Positions 53,057 through 62,700 of a stretch of DNA of 64,000 nt are shown in pieces; positions within the stretch are counted from its first letter, which is position 1, and each line of letters begins with the position of its first letter. A program made the translations under genes and the position numbers. The notes below the pieces were generated by a model, which was not told the DNA's origin, did not search any database, and saw nothing but the letters and a program-made list of their open reading frames with translations. The stretch spans positions 5,208,001 to 5,272,000 of the forward strand of contig NZ_JANADP010000001.1 in assembly GCF_024199945.1 (NCBI RefSeq), in the 5' to 3' direction. This stretch comes from Bradyrhizobium sp. CCGUVB4N. GTDB taxonomy: Bacteria > Pseudomonadota > Alphaproteobacteria > Rhizobiales > Xanthobacteraceae.

Positions 53057-55150
53057 TTAGGCCACCTCACGCACCCTGGTGATGAAGCTGTCGACCTCGC
53101 CCGTCAGCGATGACGACTGGCTCGACAGGTCGGCGGCCGCCTTCAGCACGCCGGAGGCCGCGCGGCCGGTCTCGTTCGCGGCCGACGAGACGGTTGCGAT
53201 GTTGCGCGTCACCGTCGAGGTGGCTTCGGCCGTGTGCTGCACGGTGTTGGCGATCTCGGCGGTCGCCTTGTTCTGCTCCTCGATTGCCGCCGCAATGGTG
53301 CGATTGATTGTCGAGACTTCCTCGATGGTCTTGACGATGCCGTCGATGGCGGAGACCGCCTTCTGCGTCGCGCCCTGGATCTCCGTGATCTGGGCGCTGA
53401 TCTCCTCGGTCGCTTTCGCCGTCTGCGACGCCAGGTTCTTCACCTCGCTCGCCACGACCGCAAAACCGCGTCCGGATTCGCCCGCACGGGCGGCTTCGAT
53501 CGTCGCGTTCAAGGCCAGCAGATTGGTCTGGCCCGCGATCGAGGTGATGAGGCCGATGACCTCGCCAATGCGGTCGGCGCCGTCGGCGAGCGCGCGCATG
53601 GTGCTGTCGGTCTCCCTGACGGTGACGACCGCATGCTCGGTGGCGCGGCTCGCCTGCTCGACCTGGCGATTGATCTCGCGGATCGAGGCATTGAGCTCCT
53701 CGGCCGCGGCCGCAACCGTCTGCACGCCGCCGCCGACCTGGTCGGCCAGCGTCGAGGCGGAGCCGGCCTGAGCCTGGGCTTCCGCCGCGGTGCCCGACAT
53801 CGAGCGCGCCGTCGTCTCCAGCTCGCCCGAGGCGCTCGACAACGTCTGCACCATCTGGCCGATCCGGCTTTCAAACTGCCGCACCAGCCCCGTGAGTTCG
53901 CTCGCACGCTTCTCCTTGTCGGCGCGCTCGGCCGCCTGATCGCCCGAAAGACGCTCGGCGTTGATCATGGCCTCCTTGAACACCTGCAAGGCCGACGCGA
54001 TGCGGCCGATCTCGTCGTTGCGGTCGAGGCCCGGAACGTCGCTCGCGAAATCACGATCGGCAAAGCGCGTCATCACGCCGGTGATCGCGGTCAACGGCCG
54101 GGTCACGCGGTTGCGCATCAGCATCAGGCCACCGATCATCAGCGCCAGCGAGGCCGGCATCAGGAGACCGAACAGGATCAGGGTGAAACGGGCGCGCGAG
54201 GCGCCCTCCTCGGCCCGCGAGATCATGTTGGCCAGCGCGGTCTGCGTGACGATGACGACGTTGTTGGCGCCGACAAGCTGACGATCACGGTAGTCGATGC
54301 CGGCAACGCCGGCGGGCTCACCGGCGAGCAGCTTGGTCGCAATCGCATTGCGCTCGTCGCTGAGCGCGCCGGAGATTTCCGGCTCGGCGGTGCGGATCGC
54401 CTGCAACAGCTCGGGCGAGGCCACGTTCGGGCCGAGGTCGCGCACCACCAGCCAGGACTGCTGGATGCGACCGCGCAGATCGGCGAAGGTGACGCCGTCC
54501 GCGGCGGTCCAGGTCTTGTTGGCCAGGATCGAGGAGAACTGGACGAGAATGGTCTGGCCTGCATTGGCGCGGGCCTGCCAGGCGGCCTGCTTGGCGATCA
54601 GGAGCCGATCGACCACGGGGTCGATCAGCGTCATCGCATTGTCGACATGGGCGGTGACGTCGCCGATCGCATCCATGAAGCCGTCGCTGATCTTGGCCCA
54701 GCTCGGCTGCAGGCTGGCTTCACGCGCCCCCTTCTCCTGCTTCAGCGCAGTGGTCGAACGCGGCCGCAGCTCCTCGAGCTGCGCCCAGAGGCCGCGGAGC
54801 TTGTCGAGCTTCTCGCTGAGGCCGGGCGCATCGACCGCGGCGAGGCTCTGCAGGGCCTGCGCGTAATTCTTCTGCACGGTGGTGCGCTGCTCGGAGAGGC
54901 TGCTCATGACGCTGTCGGGCGCGGGCGAGGCCGAGGCCAGATAGCTCAGCGTGTCACCGCGCTCCAGGCGAAAGATCACCAGCGTGTTGGTCAGGTCGCG
55001 GCTTGCAATCGTGAGCGAGACGATGCGGTTGCTGTCCAAATAGCGCGTCACCGCCAGCTTCAGGGCGTAGGCGCAGATGACGACGAGGATGAGACCGAGA
55101 GACCCAACCACCGCCCCGAGAATGCGGGCGACCGAACGCTGTTTTTGCAT
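53057..55150 (-). CDS. Methyl-accepting chemotaxis protein
   Basis: 697 residues from ATG 55150 (GTG 55162 is an alternative). First membrane helix about 12-34 (ILGAVVGSLGLILVVICAYAL), a helical periplasmic sensor about 40-315, second helix about 320-340, HAMP (NRVTRPLTAITGVMTRFADRD) and the signalling domain. The hairpin tip IAGQTNLLALNATIEAARAGESGRGFAVVASEVKNLA (read in pieces) is complete. No C-terminal CheR-binding pentapeptide. Ligand unknown. No other che genes in the window. Confidence 0.92.
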   Translation of the reverse strand: MQKQRSVARILGAVVGSLGLILVVICAYALKLAVTRYLDSNRIVSLTIASRDLTNTLVIFRLERGDTLSYLASASPAPDSVMSSLSEQRTTVQKNYAQALQSLAAVDAPGLSEKLDKLRGLWAQLEELRPRSTTALKQEKGAREASLQPSWAKISDGFMDAIGDVTAHVDNAMTLIDPVVDRLLIAKQAAWQARANAGQTILVQFSSILANKTWTAADGVTFADLRGRIQQSWLVVRDLGPNVASPELLQAIRTAEPEISGALSDERNAIATKLLAGEPAGVAGIDYRDRQLVGANNVVIVTQTALANMISRAEEGASRARFTLILFGLLMPASLALMIGGLMLMRNRVTRPLTAITGVMTRFADRDFASDVPGLDRNDEIGRIASALQVFKEAMINAERLSGDQAAERADKEKRASELTGLVRQFESRIGQMVQTLSSASGELETTARSMSGTAAEAQAQAGSASTLADQVGGGVQTVAAAAEELNASIREINRQVEQASRATEHAVVTVRETDSTMRALADGADRIGEVIGLITSIAGQTNLLALNATIEAARAGESGRGFAVVASEVKNLASQTAKATEEISAQITEIQGATQKAVSAIDGIVKTIEEVSTINRTIAAAIEEQNKATAEIANTVQHTAEATSTVTRNIATVSSAANETGRAASGVLKAAADLSSQSSSLTGEVDSFITRVREVA

Positions 55151-55292
55151 CGACTGATCCACAGATGTTGCCGCCGGCTAGCGGTTCGACGGCACTCTAC
55201 GGAGCGAAGCGTGAGATTTGATTTAAGATTGAAGGGGTTTGGCTACCGCCGCCCCACGGGAAAATACGGGGATCGGCAGCTAAATCGGGCCC

Positions 55293-56504
55293 TCAGGCGC
55301 GCGCATCGGACGGTGCCCGCGGCTTGAGCAGCGCAGCGCAGGCAAAGCCCAGCAGCACCATCAGCACGGCACTCGCGACCAGGGTCGGTGCCTTGCCCGT
55401 GTGGGCAAGCCCGAACCCGTAGGCGAGCGGACCGACCGTCTGGCCCATGAAGAAAAAGAACGAGTGCAGCGACATCGCGGTCGCCCGCGCCTCGACCGAC
55501 AGTTCGCTGGCGAACACCTGCAGGCAACCGTGGATCATGTAGAAGCCCCAGCCCATCAGCAGCATGATGGCGAACTGGACTTTCCAGCCGGGCCCAAGGG
55601 TGAGTGCTGCAAGCTGGAGCGCGACGAGGCTCGCGCCTGCGATCATCATGCCCTTGACGCCCAGCCGCGGCAGGAAGCGCGAGACCGTGAACGTGTAGAA
55701 CAGCCCGCCGACCGCGAACCCCGCGATCACGATGCCCGCGATCGACAGCGAGGTCTCGCCGAGATCGAACAGCAAGGCGGCGATGAAGGGAAACAGGCCG
55801 AACACGCAGCAGCCCTCGACGAACACGGCCGAATAGCAATAGCGGGCGTTGGGATTGGCGAGGATGGTGCGATAACCCTGCCGCAAGGTCTTCAGATCGC
55901 TCTTCGGCGGCGCCGTTAGGGCGGCGCCACGAAAGCCCGCCGCGACCGCGACGGCGGCGATCAGCCCGAGCGCGCCGATGATCACGAGCACGCCGCGCCA
56001 GCCGACCAGATCGCCGATGATGCCCGAGGCGGTCGCGCCGAGCAGATTGCCGGTCATCGACCCCGCCAGCGTGCGCCCGATCGCCACCTGTCGCTTCGCC
56101 GGCGCGACGAGGTCCGCGGTGAGGCCGAGCGCAACCGGAAACACGCCACCCGAGGCAATGCCGGCGAGCATACGGCTCGCAAACAGGCCCGAGAAGGATG
56201 TCGAGAGCGCGCCCAGAATGCAGGCGACACCGAGCAGCGCCAGGCACAACGTCATCAGCCGCGCCTTGCCGAACAAATCGGCCGCAGCACCGACGATCGG
56301 CTGGATCAGCGCGTAGATCAGGGCATAGCCGGCCGCGATGCTCGCCGCGGTCGTGATGCTGATCGAAAATTCCTCCGCGACATGCGGCAGCACCGGATCG
56401 AGCGCGCGCGTGGACAACGCCGCCGAGAAGCTCGCAAGCGCGATGATGTTGATCGCGGGTGGAAACTTCTGGTCGGACGACGGCCTGGCCACGGGCTCGT
56501 GCAT
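55293..56504 (-). CDS. MFS drug/metabolite exporter-like transporter
   Basis: 403 residues, 12 membrane segments. DHA1-like: LASFSAALSTRALDPVLPHVAEEF, ALIYALIQPIVGAAADLFGKARLM, RMLAGIASGGVFPVALGLTADLV. Such carriers export drugs, arabinose or other small molecules. Its ATG overlaps the kdsA stop by one base (TGATG), so translation is coupled. Whether it serves LPS metabolism is unknown. Confidence 0.85.
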   Translation of the reverse strand: MHEPVARPSSDQKFPPAINIIALASFSAALSTRALDPVLPHVAEEFSISITTAASIAAGYALIYALIQPIVGAAADLFGKARLMTLCLALLGVACILGALSTSFSGLFASRMLAGIASGGVFPVALGLTADLVAPAKRQVAIGRTLAGSMTGNLLGATASGIIGDLVGWRGVLVIIGALGLIAAVAVAAGFRGAALTAPPKSDLKTLRQGYRTILANPNARYCYSAVFVEGCCVFGLFPFIAALLFDLGETSLSIAGIVIAGFAVGGLFYTFTVSRFLPRLGVKGMMIAGASLVALQLAALTLGPGWKVQFAIMLLMGWGFYMIHGCLQVFASELSVEARATAMSLHSFFFFMGQTVGPLAYGFGLAHTGKAPTLVASAVLMVLLGFACAALLKPRAPSDARA

Positions 56505-57355
56505 CAGTGCGCTTGGCCCTTGGTCACCGCATCGAACGCCATCAGCTTAGCGATGAGCCCTTCGAACTCGCGCAGCGGCACCATGTTCGGACCGTCGGAA
56601 GGCGCGCGATCGGGATCGGGGTGGGTCTCGATGAAGACGCCGGCGACGCCGACGGCGACGGCCGCGCGCGCCAGCACCGGCACGAATTCGCGCTCGCCGC
56701 CGGAGGATCCACCCTTCCCGCCCGGCTGCTGCACCGAATGGGTCGCGTCGAAGATCACCGGTGCACCGGTCGTGCGGGCCATGATCGGCAGCGCGCGCAT
56801 GTCGGAGACCAGCGTGTTGTAGCCGAAGGAGGCGCCGCGCTCGGTGACGAGCACGTTGGGATTGTTGGCGCTGGTGATCTTGGCGACGACATTCGTCATG
56901 TCCCAGGGCGCGAGGAATTGCCCCTTCTTGACGTTGACGACCTTGCCGGTTGCGGCCGCGGCCAGAAGTAGATCGGTCTGCCGGCACAGGAAGGCCGGGA
57001 TCTGCAGGATGTCGACGGCCTGTGCGACGTCGGCGCATTGCGCGGCATCGTGCACATCGGTCAGCACCGGCAGGCCGAGCGAGGACCGGATCTCGGCGAA
57101 GATCGGGAGCGACTGCACCAAGCCGAGGCCGCGCTGCGCCGAGGCGCTGGTGCGGTTGGCCTTGTCGAAGGAGGTCTTGTAGACGAGGCCGATCTTCAGC
57201 CGCGCGGCGATCTCCTTCAGCGCGGAGGCGACCTCGAGCGCGTGCTGACGGCTTTCGAGCTGACACGGCCCGGCAATGATCGAGATCGGCAGATCGTTGC
57301 CGAATTTGACCGTGCCGACGCTGACGACCGGGGCCGCGGATGATGAAGAGTTCAA
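56504..57355 (-). CDS. kdsA: 3-deoxy-8-phosphooctulonate synthase (KDO8P synthase)
   Basis: 283 residues from TTG 57355; TTG 57361 is an alternative, but GAGGGA has better spacing for 57355. It joins phosphoenolpyruvate and arabinose-5-phosphate for the KDO of LPS. Motifs: VKFGNDLPISIIAGPCQLESRQHALEVA, YKTSFDKANRTS, LPVLTDVHDAAQC, FLCRQTDLL, NVKKGQFLAPWDM and IFDATHSVQQPGG. Coupled to the MFS gene downstream. Confidence 0.94.
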   Translation of the reverse strand: MNSSSSAAPVVSVGTVKFGNDLPISIIAGPCQLESRQHALEVASALKEIAARLKIGLVYKTSFDKANRTSASAQRGLGLVQSLPIFAEIRSSLGLPVLTDVHDAAQCADVAQAVDILQIPAFLCRQTDLLLAAAATGKVVNVKKGQFLAPWDMTNVVAKITSANNPNVLVTERGASFGYNTLVSDMRALPIMARTTGAPVIFDATHSVQQPGGKGGSSGGEREFVPVLARAAVAVGVAGVFIETHPDPDRAPSDGPNMVPLREFEGLIAKLMAFDAVTKGQAH

Positions 57356-57481
57356 GGCCAATTCCCTCGTTTCGCCGCGACCATAGCGGTGATGAGGGGC
57401 CGATCAACCCCATTCGGCCCGGGCTATCAGAATATCAGGGTTGCGCGGGAAGTCCCCGTCGCAACCCATGCCGGACGGGCG

Positions 57482-57808
57482 CTATTTCACTGACGAAAAG
57501 GCGGTCGGCGTCAGCAGCTGGCTGACGATATTGTCGATGATCTGGCCGTCCGCTTCGCTCTCGGCACGGGCTTTCATCCAGTCGGGGTCCGTCATGAACT
57601 TGCCCCACTTCGCCTCGCGGTCGGCAAGCGACTCCCAGGCCAGGAAATAGGTCAGCTGCTGGTTGGATGCACCGATCAGCGTCGTAAAGAAGCCGGCCTG
57701 CTTGATACCGTGCTTTTCCCACAGCTTCAGCGTCACCGTCTCGAACCGCTTCAGCAGCGCCGGCAGGCGGCCGGGCAGGCAGTGATAGACGCGCATCTCG
57801 TAGATCAT
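57482..57808 (-). CDS. NIPSNAP family protein
   Basis: 108 residues from ATG 57808 (GGGAGC upstream). MIYEMRVYHCLPGRLPALLKRFETVTLKLWEKHGIKQAGFF (read in pieces) and LTYFLAWESLADREAKWGKFMTDPDW are typical of NIPSNAP, a dimeric alpha+beta barrel fold with no settled function. Divergent from the OmpR-type regulator; the gap of 173 bases carries both promoters. Confidence 0.88.
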   Translation of the reverse strand: MIYEMRVYHCLPGRLPALLKRFETVTLKLWEKHGIKQAGFFTTLIGASNQQLTYFLAWESLADREAKWGKFMTDPDWMKARAESEADGQIIDNIVSQLLTPTAFSSVK

Positions 57809-57981
57809 TGGTGTTTTGCTCCCTGGAAAGGTGCGGCGGTTATAGCGGCCGGCCCTGAGGCTGTCTTGGGCCCTGCCCGGCCGCCCCCCGCGGCGTTTCG
57901 CGCATGGCTGGATCATTTCCCGCAATGCTGCCGTAATGATCGGGCCGCTAGAAGGGCTCAATGCGGTTGAGGTGCCGGATC

Positions 57982-58656
57982 ATGCGGATTTTGCTCGTCG
58001 AGGATGAGGCGGAGATGGCCACAGCGCTTTCGTCGGCGCTGCGGCGCTACGACATGGTGGTGGATCACGCCCCCACGCTTGCGGACGCCGAGGAAGCGAT
58101 TTCCGCCGACGTCCATGCCGCCGTCCTGCTTGACCGCCAGTTGCCCGACGGCGACGGCCTCGCCCTGATCCCGAAGCTGCGGGCACGCGCCGACGGCGTG
58201 CCGATCATCGTCTTGACCGCTCGCGGCGAGCTCGCCGACCGCATCGCCGGGCTCGACAGCGGCGCCGACGACTATCTCGCCAAGCCGTTCGCCGTCGAGG
58301 AATTGCTGGCGCGGCTTCGTGCCGTGCTGCGGCGGCCCGCGGGTCTGTCTCCCGACGTGATCCGTGCCGGCCGCATCGCCTTCGATGTCGGCCACCGCGA
58401 GGCCAGCATCGACGGCCAGCCGTTCGAGCTGCCACGCCGCGAGCTGCTGGTGCTCGAAGCCCTGATCCGCCGAATGGGCCGCACGGTGCTGCGCTCGGCG
58501 CTCGAAGAGGCCGTCTACAATTTTGACGACGAGATCCAATCGAATGCGCTGGACACGCACATCTCGCGGTTGCGGCGCAAGCTCAGCGATGCCGATGCCG
58601 GCGTGGAGATCCACGGCATTCGCGGCGTCGGCTATCTCCTGAAGAAGTTGCCATGA
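57982..58656 (+). CDS. OmpR-family response regulator
   Basis: 224 residues from ATG 57982 with GAGGTG upstream. Receiver domain: Glu7/Asp8 (VEDEAE), phospho-acceptor Asp51 (LLDRQLPDGDG), Lys101 (LAKPF). C-terminal winged helix (FELPRRELLVLEALIRRMGR, NALDTHISRLRRKL, IRGVGYLL). QseB/PmrA-like. Overlaps the kinase by 4 bases (ATGA). Confidence 0.92.
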   Translation: MRILLVEDEAEMATALSSALRRYDMVVDHAPTLADAEEAISADVHAAVLLDRQLPDGDGLALIPKLRARADGVPIIVLTARGELADRIAGLDSGADDYLAKPFAVEELLARLRAVLRRPAGLSPDVIRAGRIAFDVGHREASIDGQPFELPRRELLVLEALIRRMGRTVLRSALEEAVYNFDDEIQSNALDTHISRLRRKLSDADAGVEIHGIRGVGYLLKKLP

Positions 58657-60029
58657 GCAGGCACGACGATCCCTATTGCCTGCGCTCGCGATTGAGCTGG
58701 CGCCTGCTTGCGCTCCAGGCCGCACTATTGCTGGCGCTGGTTACCGTCGTCGTCGGTGCGCTCTGCGCCTCGGGCTTCGTGCTCGCCGAGCGCGACGAGG
58801 ATCGCGTCATCGATGTCGTGCAGCGCGCGCTCGCGCATAATGCGGACGGCGACCTGATCCTGCGGTCGACGCCCGATTTGAAGCAGCTGCGTGCTGAAAC
58901 GTCGGACCTCTGGTTTCTGGTCCGCGACCGGCAAGGACATTCCCTGACCGAAGGCGCCGTGCCGCCGGAATTCGCGGCGATCGGCGGCGGCCTCGACCAG
59001 ATCAGCCAGGCGCGGCTCGGTTGGCAGATGTTCGAGGACGATCCACGCAAGCCGGCAGCGCGGCTGAAGCGCGTCGAGACCGACGCCGGCAATGTGCAGA
59101 TCATCACGGCGACGCAGGGCCGGCTGACCGGGGCCAAGGCGCTGTTGATGACCTCGCTGGCGTTTCTCGGCATCGCCCTGCCCGGTCTGCTCGTGATGGG
59201 TACCGCGACCTTCATTGCGACGCCGATGATCGTGCAACGGGCCTTCAGGGGGTTGGATACCACCGCGGATCAGGCGCGGCGCATCGACATCCATCAGCGC
59301 GGCGCGCGGCTGTCGGTGGAACGAATTCCGCTGGAGGTCGTGCCGCTGGTCACCGCGGTCAACGACGCGCTGGCGCGGCTCGACCAGGGCTATGCCCGTC
59401 ACAAGCGCTTTGTTGCGGATGCCGCGCACGAATTGCGCACGCCGATCGCGATCCTGAACACGCGACTGGAATCGCTCCCCTCCGGTCCGGACAAGACACG
59501 GCTGCTGGAGGACGCCGCGCGGCTGGCGACGCTTGCCGAGCAATTGCTCGACATCCAGCGGCTCGACCGCTGCGGTCATCCCTTCACGCGCATCGATCTC
59601 GTCGCGATGGCGCAAAGCGCGGCAGCCGACCTGGCGCCGCTCGCGATCGCCGCAGGCTACGAGCTGGCGCTCGATGCGCCCTCATCGCCGATCGAGACGA
59701 TCGGCGATGCCGCCGCGCTGGAGCGCGCGCTGACCAATCTCGTGCAGAACGCGATCCAGCACGGCCCTCGCCGCGGCACGATCGGCATTCGCGTGAGCAA
59801 GCCCGCCTGCATCGAGGTCACCGACGAAGGCGCCGGCATTCCACGCGATCAACGCGAGCAGATCTTCGAGCCGTTCTATCGCCTCTCGCCGCTCGATCGC
59901 GGCGCCGGCCTTGGTCTCAACATGGTGCGCGAGATCGTGCTCCTGCATGGCGGCCAGGTCTCGGTCACCGATGGCGCCGACGGCGGCACCTGCTTCAGAA
60001 TGACGCTGCGGCCAGGCCCGCAGATTTGA
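58653..60029 (+). CDS. Sensor histidine kinase, QseC/PmrB/TctE-like
   Basis: 458 residues. Two membrane helices (about 18-42 and 165-190) around a periplasmic domain of about 120 residues, then HisKA with His259 (DAAHELRTPIAIL), and the ATPase with LTNLVQNAIQHG, VTDEGAGIP and GAGLGLNMV. Partner of the OmpR-type regulator. The Pmt-like methyltransferase begins 111 bases later, so the pair may act on envelope lipids (inference). Confidence 0.92.
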   Translation: MSRHDDPYCLRSRLSWRLLALQAALLLALVTVVVGALCASGFVLAERDEDRVIDVVQRALAHNADGDLILRSTPDLKQLRAETSDLWFLVRDRQGHSLTEGAVPPEFAAIGGGLDQISQARLGWQMFEDDPRKPAARLKRVETDAGNVQIITATQGRLTGAKALLMTSLAFLGIALPGLLVMGTATFIATPMIVQRAFRGLDTTADQARRIDIHQRGARLSVERIPLEVVPLVTAVNDALARLDQGYARHKRFVADAAHELRTPIAILNTRLESLPSGPDKTRLLEDAARLATLAEQLLDIQRLDRCGHPFTRIDLVAMAQSAAADLAPLAIAAGYELALDAPSSPIETIGDAAALERALTNLVQNAIQHGPRRGTIGIRVSKPACIEVTDEGAGIPRDQREQIFEPFYRLSPLDRGAGLGLNMVREIVLLHGGQVSVTDGADGGTCFRMTLRPGPQI

Positions 60030-60140
60030 TTCAATCCGCGTTCGCGGCTCACTGCGCAATGCTGTCGCAATCTGCTCCCGCGACAGTGCATCCGCCTCAC
60101 CTCTGATCCCAGGAGGCGCCATCGAGATGCCGGAGTGCGC

Positions 60141-60776
60141 ATGCCCAATGATTTCCTCTCCTTCTTCCTGTCCTGGATGTCTTCGCCGCGTCGGGTCGGC
60201 GCCATCGCGCCATCGGGTGCGGCGCTCGCCGATCTCATCACGCGCGAGATCACCGAGAAGACCGGCCCGATCCTCGAGCTCGGTCCAGGCACCGGCGCGT
60301 TCACCTACAAGCTCCTGAAGCGCGGCGTCAGGCCACAGGATCTCACGCTGATCGAATACGGCTCGGACTTCATGAAGCTCTTGCAGATGCGCTTCCCCGG
60401 CGCGCGCGTGCTGTGGATGGATGCGGCGCGGCTGGCGACGGAGCGCCTCTATGACGGCGCGCCCGTCGGCGCGGTCGTGAGCGGACTGCCGCTGCTCAAC
60501 ATGTCGACGCGCAAGGTGATCTCGATCCTCGGTGGCGCATTCAGCTATGTCCGCCCTGGCGGCGCCTTCTACCAGTTCACCTATGGCATGAGCTGCCCGA
60601 TCCCGCGTCCGGTGCTCGATCGTCTCGGCCTGCGCGCAACGCTGGTGGACCGCGCCTTCCTGAACGTGCCCCCCGCCGCCGTCTACAAGCTGACGCGTCG
60701 GCCGCAGATGACGCTCGTTGCGGGATCGCTGGCGCCGGCGATTTCACCGCCGGTCTCAGCGGAAGCGGATTGTTAA
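60141..60776 (+). CDS. Phospholipid N-methyltransferase-like SAM enzyme (PmtA/PmtX type)
   Basis: 211 residues from ATG 60141 (GGAG five bases upstream; GTG 60135 is also possible). SAM-binding GPILELGPGTGAFTYKLLKRG, then IEYGSDFMKLLQMRFPG, and the Pmt-like VSGLPLLNMSTRKVISIL and FYQFTYGMSCPIPRPVLDRLGL. It resembles the Sinorhizobium type of PmtA that methylates phosphatidylethanolamine toward phosphatidylcholine. Bradyrhizobium has several such copies with different substrate range, so the exact product is not certain. Confidence 0.8.
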   Translation: MPNDFLSFFLSWMSSPRRVGAIAPSGAALADLITREITEKTGPILELGPGTGAFTYKLLKRGVRPQDLTLIEYGSDFMKLLQMRFPGARVLWMDAARLATERLYDGAPVGAVVSGLPLLNMSTRKVISILGGAFSYVRPGGAFYQFTYGMSCPIPRPVLDRLGLRATLVDRAFLNVPPAAVYKLTRRPQMTLVAGSLAPAISPPVSAEADC

Positions 60777-60982
60777 ACCGGCCGCCTCCCCGATCGCAAC
60801 GCTTCGCGCAGAGCTTACCCGGACGTGGGCGCGAAAGACGCAAGGCAAGCACGGGCTCAATAGCGCCCGGCCACTGTTCTTGATATTGTCGCGGCGCGGT
60901 CTTCCGTCGGCCGGCGCGGACGCCCAAGGTACGCCCAAGGCAAACGGCGGCGCGGCCGACACGATCAAGGGAGGCACAACCA

Positions 60983-62641
60983 ATGACCTATTTTGATCTC
61001 GGACCGTACAGCCGCAAAATCACCACGTCGTCCCCCGATGCCCAACTCTGGTTCGACCGGGGGCTCAACTGGGTGTTCGGTTTCAACCACGGCGAAGCGA
61101 TCAAGTGTTTTCGCAAAGCGCTCGAATCCGACGGAAACTGTGCGATGGCGCATTGGGGCATCGGCTACGCCGCCGGCCCCAACTACAACTTGCCCTGGGT
61201 TCGCTATGACGCACACGGCCGACAACTGGCACTCGCGGCATCTTACGACGCGACGCAGGAGGCGCTCGCGCATGCGGGCAAGGCAAGCCCAATCGAGCAA
61301 GCACTGATCCGCGCCTTGTCTGCGCGCTATCCCCAGCGCGATGCAATCGACGACATGGCGCCGTGGGACAAGGCCTTCACGCACGAGATGCGCAAGGTCT
61401 TCACGACATATTCCGATGATCTCGATGTCAGAGCCATCCTCGCCGAAGCGATCATGAACGAGACGCCGTGGCTGATGTGGGACCTTGCCACAGGCAAACC
61501 CACCATGGGAGCCGGCACCGAGGAATGCAGGATGGTACTCGAACAGGCCTTCGACAGAATGCCGGCGGCGTGGGATCACCCGGGGCTTCTACACCTCTAC
61601 GTCCATCTCATGGAGATGTCGCCGGTCCCGCAACGGGCGATGCGGGCCGGTGACCGACTGCGTGCGATCGTTCCCGACAGCGGGCATCTGATCCACATGC
61701 CGACGCATCTCGATGTGCTGTGCGGGCAGTACAACGACGTACTGCTCTATAACCAGAAGGCGCTGGCGACGGATCGAAAATTCCTCGCTTATTCGGACGA
61801 TCCGGGTGTCTATCTGGTCTACGTCATTCACAATTTCCACTTCGCAATCTACGGTGCGATGTTCCTGGGCCAGTACGCTCCCGCCATTGCGGCAGCCGAG
61901 GAACTCATTGCGAGCGTGCCCGAGCCAGTGCTGCGCGTTCAGTCGCCGCCGATGGCGGACTTCCTGGAAGGCTATCTGACGATGAAGCAGCACGTTCTCG
62001 TGCGCTTCGGCAAATGGAACGACATCATTGCTCAAAAGCTGCCGGAGGATCGCGAGTTGTACTGCTCGGTGACCGCCATGATCCACTACGCCAAGGCGGT
62101 GGCTCACTCGGCGCTTGGCCACATCACTGAGGCCGAAAACGAAAAAGCACTGTTCACGCAGGCGAAGACGCGGGTGCCGGAGAGCCGGCTCGTGCACAAC
62201 AACAAGGTCGTGAACCTGCTCGCCGTGGCCGAAGCCATGCTGAATGGCGAGCTGGAATATCGCAAAGGCAACTACGACATGGCATTCGCGGAGCTGCGCA
62301 GTTCGGTCGCGCTCAGCGACGCCCTGCCCTATGACGAGCCCTGGGGATGGATGCAGCCGCCGCGCCACGCACTCGGCGCGCTGCTTCTGGAGCAGGGCCG
62401 GATCGAGGAAGCCGAAGCGGTGTACCGTTCCGACCTTGGCCTCGATGGAAAGCTAAGCCGTGCCTGTCAGCATCCGGACAATCTGTGGTCGCTTCACGGA
62501 TTGCACGAGTGCCTGGTGCGGCGCGGCGACAAGGCCGAGACACCGCTGATCAGGCAGCGGCTTGATCTCGCTCAGGCGCGGGCGGAGGTGCCGATCAAGG
62601 CTTCCTGCTTCTGTCGCAGGATGGACGTTGCGGCCGCGTAG
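60983..62641 (+). CDS. Tetratricopeptide repeat protein
   Basis: 552 residues, soluble, no signal peptide. TPR-like repeats begin with LWFDRGLNWVFGFNHGEAIKCFRKALESDGNCAMAHWGIGYAAG (read in pieces), and more lie near residues 240-300, 420-450 and 470-500. AAGGGAGG precedes ATG 60983. This family of long TPR proteins is widespread in Proteobacteria without an assigned role. Converges on pyrG. Confidence 0.82.
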   Translation: MTYFDLGPYSRKITTSSPDAQLWFDRGLNWVFGFNHGEAIKCFRKALESDGNCAMAHWGIGYAAGPNYNLPWVRYDAHGRQLALAASYDATQEALAHAGKASPIEQALIRALSARYPQRDAIDDMAPWDKAFTHEMRKVFTTYSDDLDVRAILAEAIMNETPWLMWDLATGKPTMGAGTEECRMVLEQAFDRMPAAWDHPGLLHLYVHLMEMSPVPQRAMRAGDRLRAIVPDSGHLIHMPTHLDVLCGQYNDVLLYNQKALATDRKFLAYSDDPGVYLVYVIHNFHFAIYGAMFLGQYAPAIAAAEELIASVPEPVLRVQSPPMADFLEGYLTMKQHVLVRFGKWNDIIAQKLPEDRELYCSVTAMIHYAKAVAHSALGHITEAENEKALFTQAKTRVPESRLVHNNKVVNLLAVAEAMLNGELEYRKGNYDMAFAELRSSVALSDALPYDEPWGWMQPPRHALGALLLEQGRIEEAEAVYRSDLGLDGKLSRACQHPDNLWSLHGLHECLVRRGDKAETPLIRQRLDLAQARAEVPIKASCFCRRMDVAAA

Positions 62642-62677
62642 CGACCGCGCGAGTCATAATGATTTTTGGAAACAGCG

Positions 62678-62700
62678 GAGCCGGCTAGACCAGCCGGCTC
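62678..62700. terminator. Hairpin between TPR gene and pyrG
   Basis: GAGCCGGCT (62678-62686) and AGCCGGCTC (62692-62700) pair perfectly around a 5-base loop. It includes the pyrG stop codon. T-runs are weak on both sides (CTGTTTCC on the minus side), so it is only a candidate bidirectional terminator. Confidence 0.4.

Noticed and set aside
53234..55327. 697-codon plus-strand open frame
   Set aside because: Antisense to the chemotaxis receptor. It has no domain and a biased composition.
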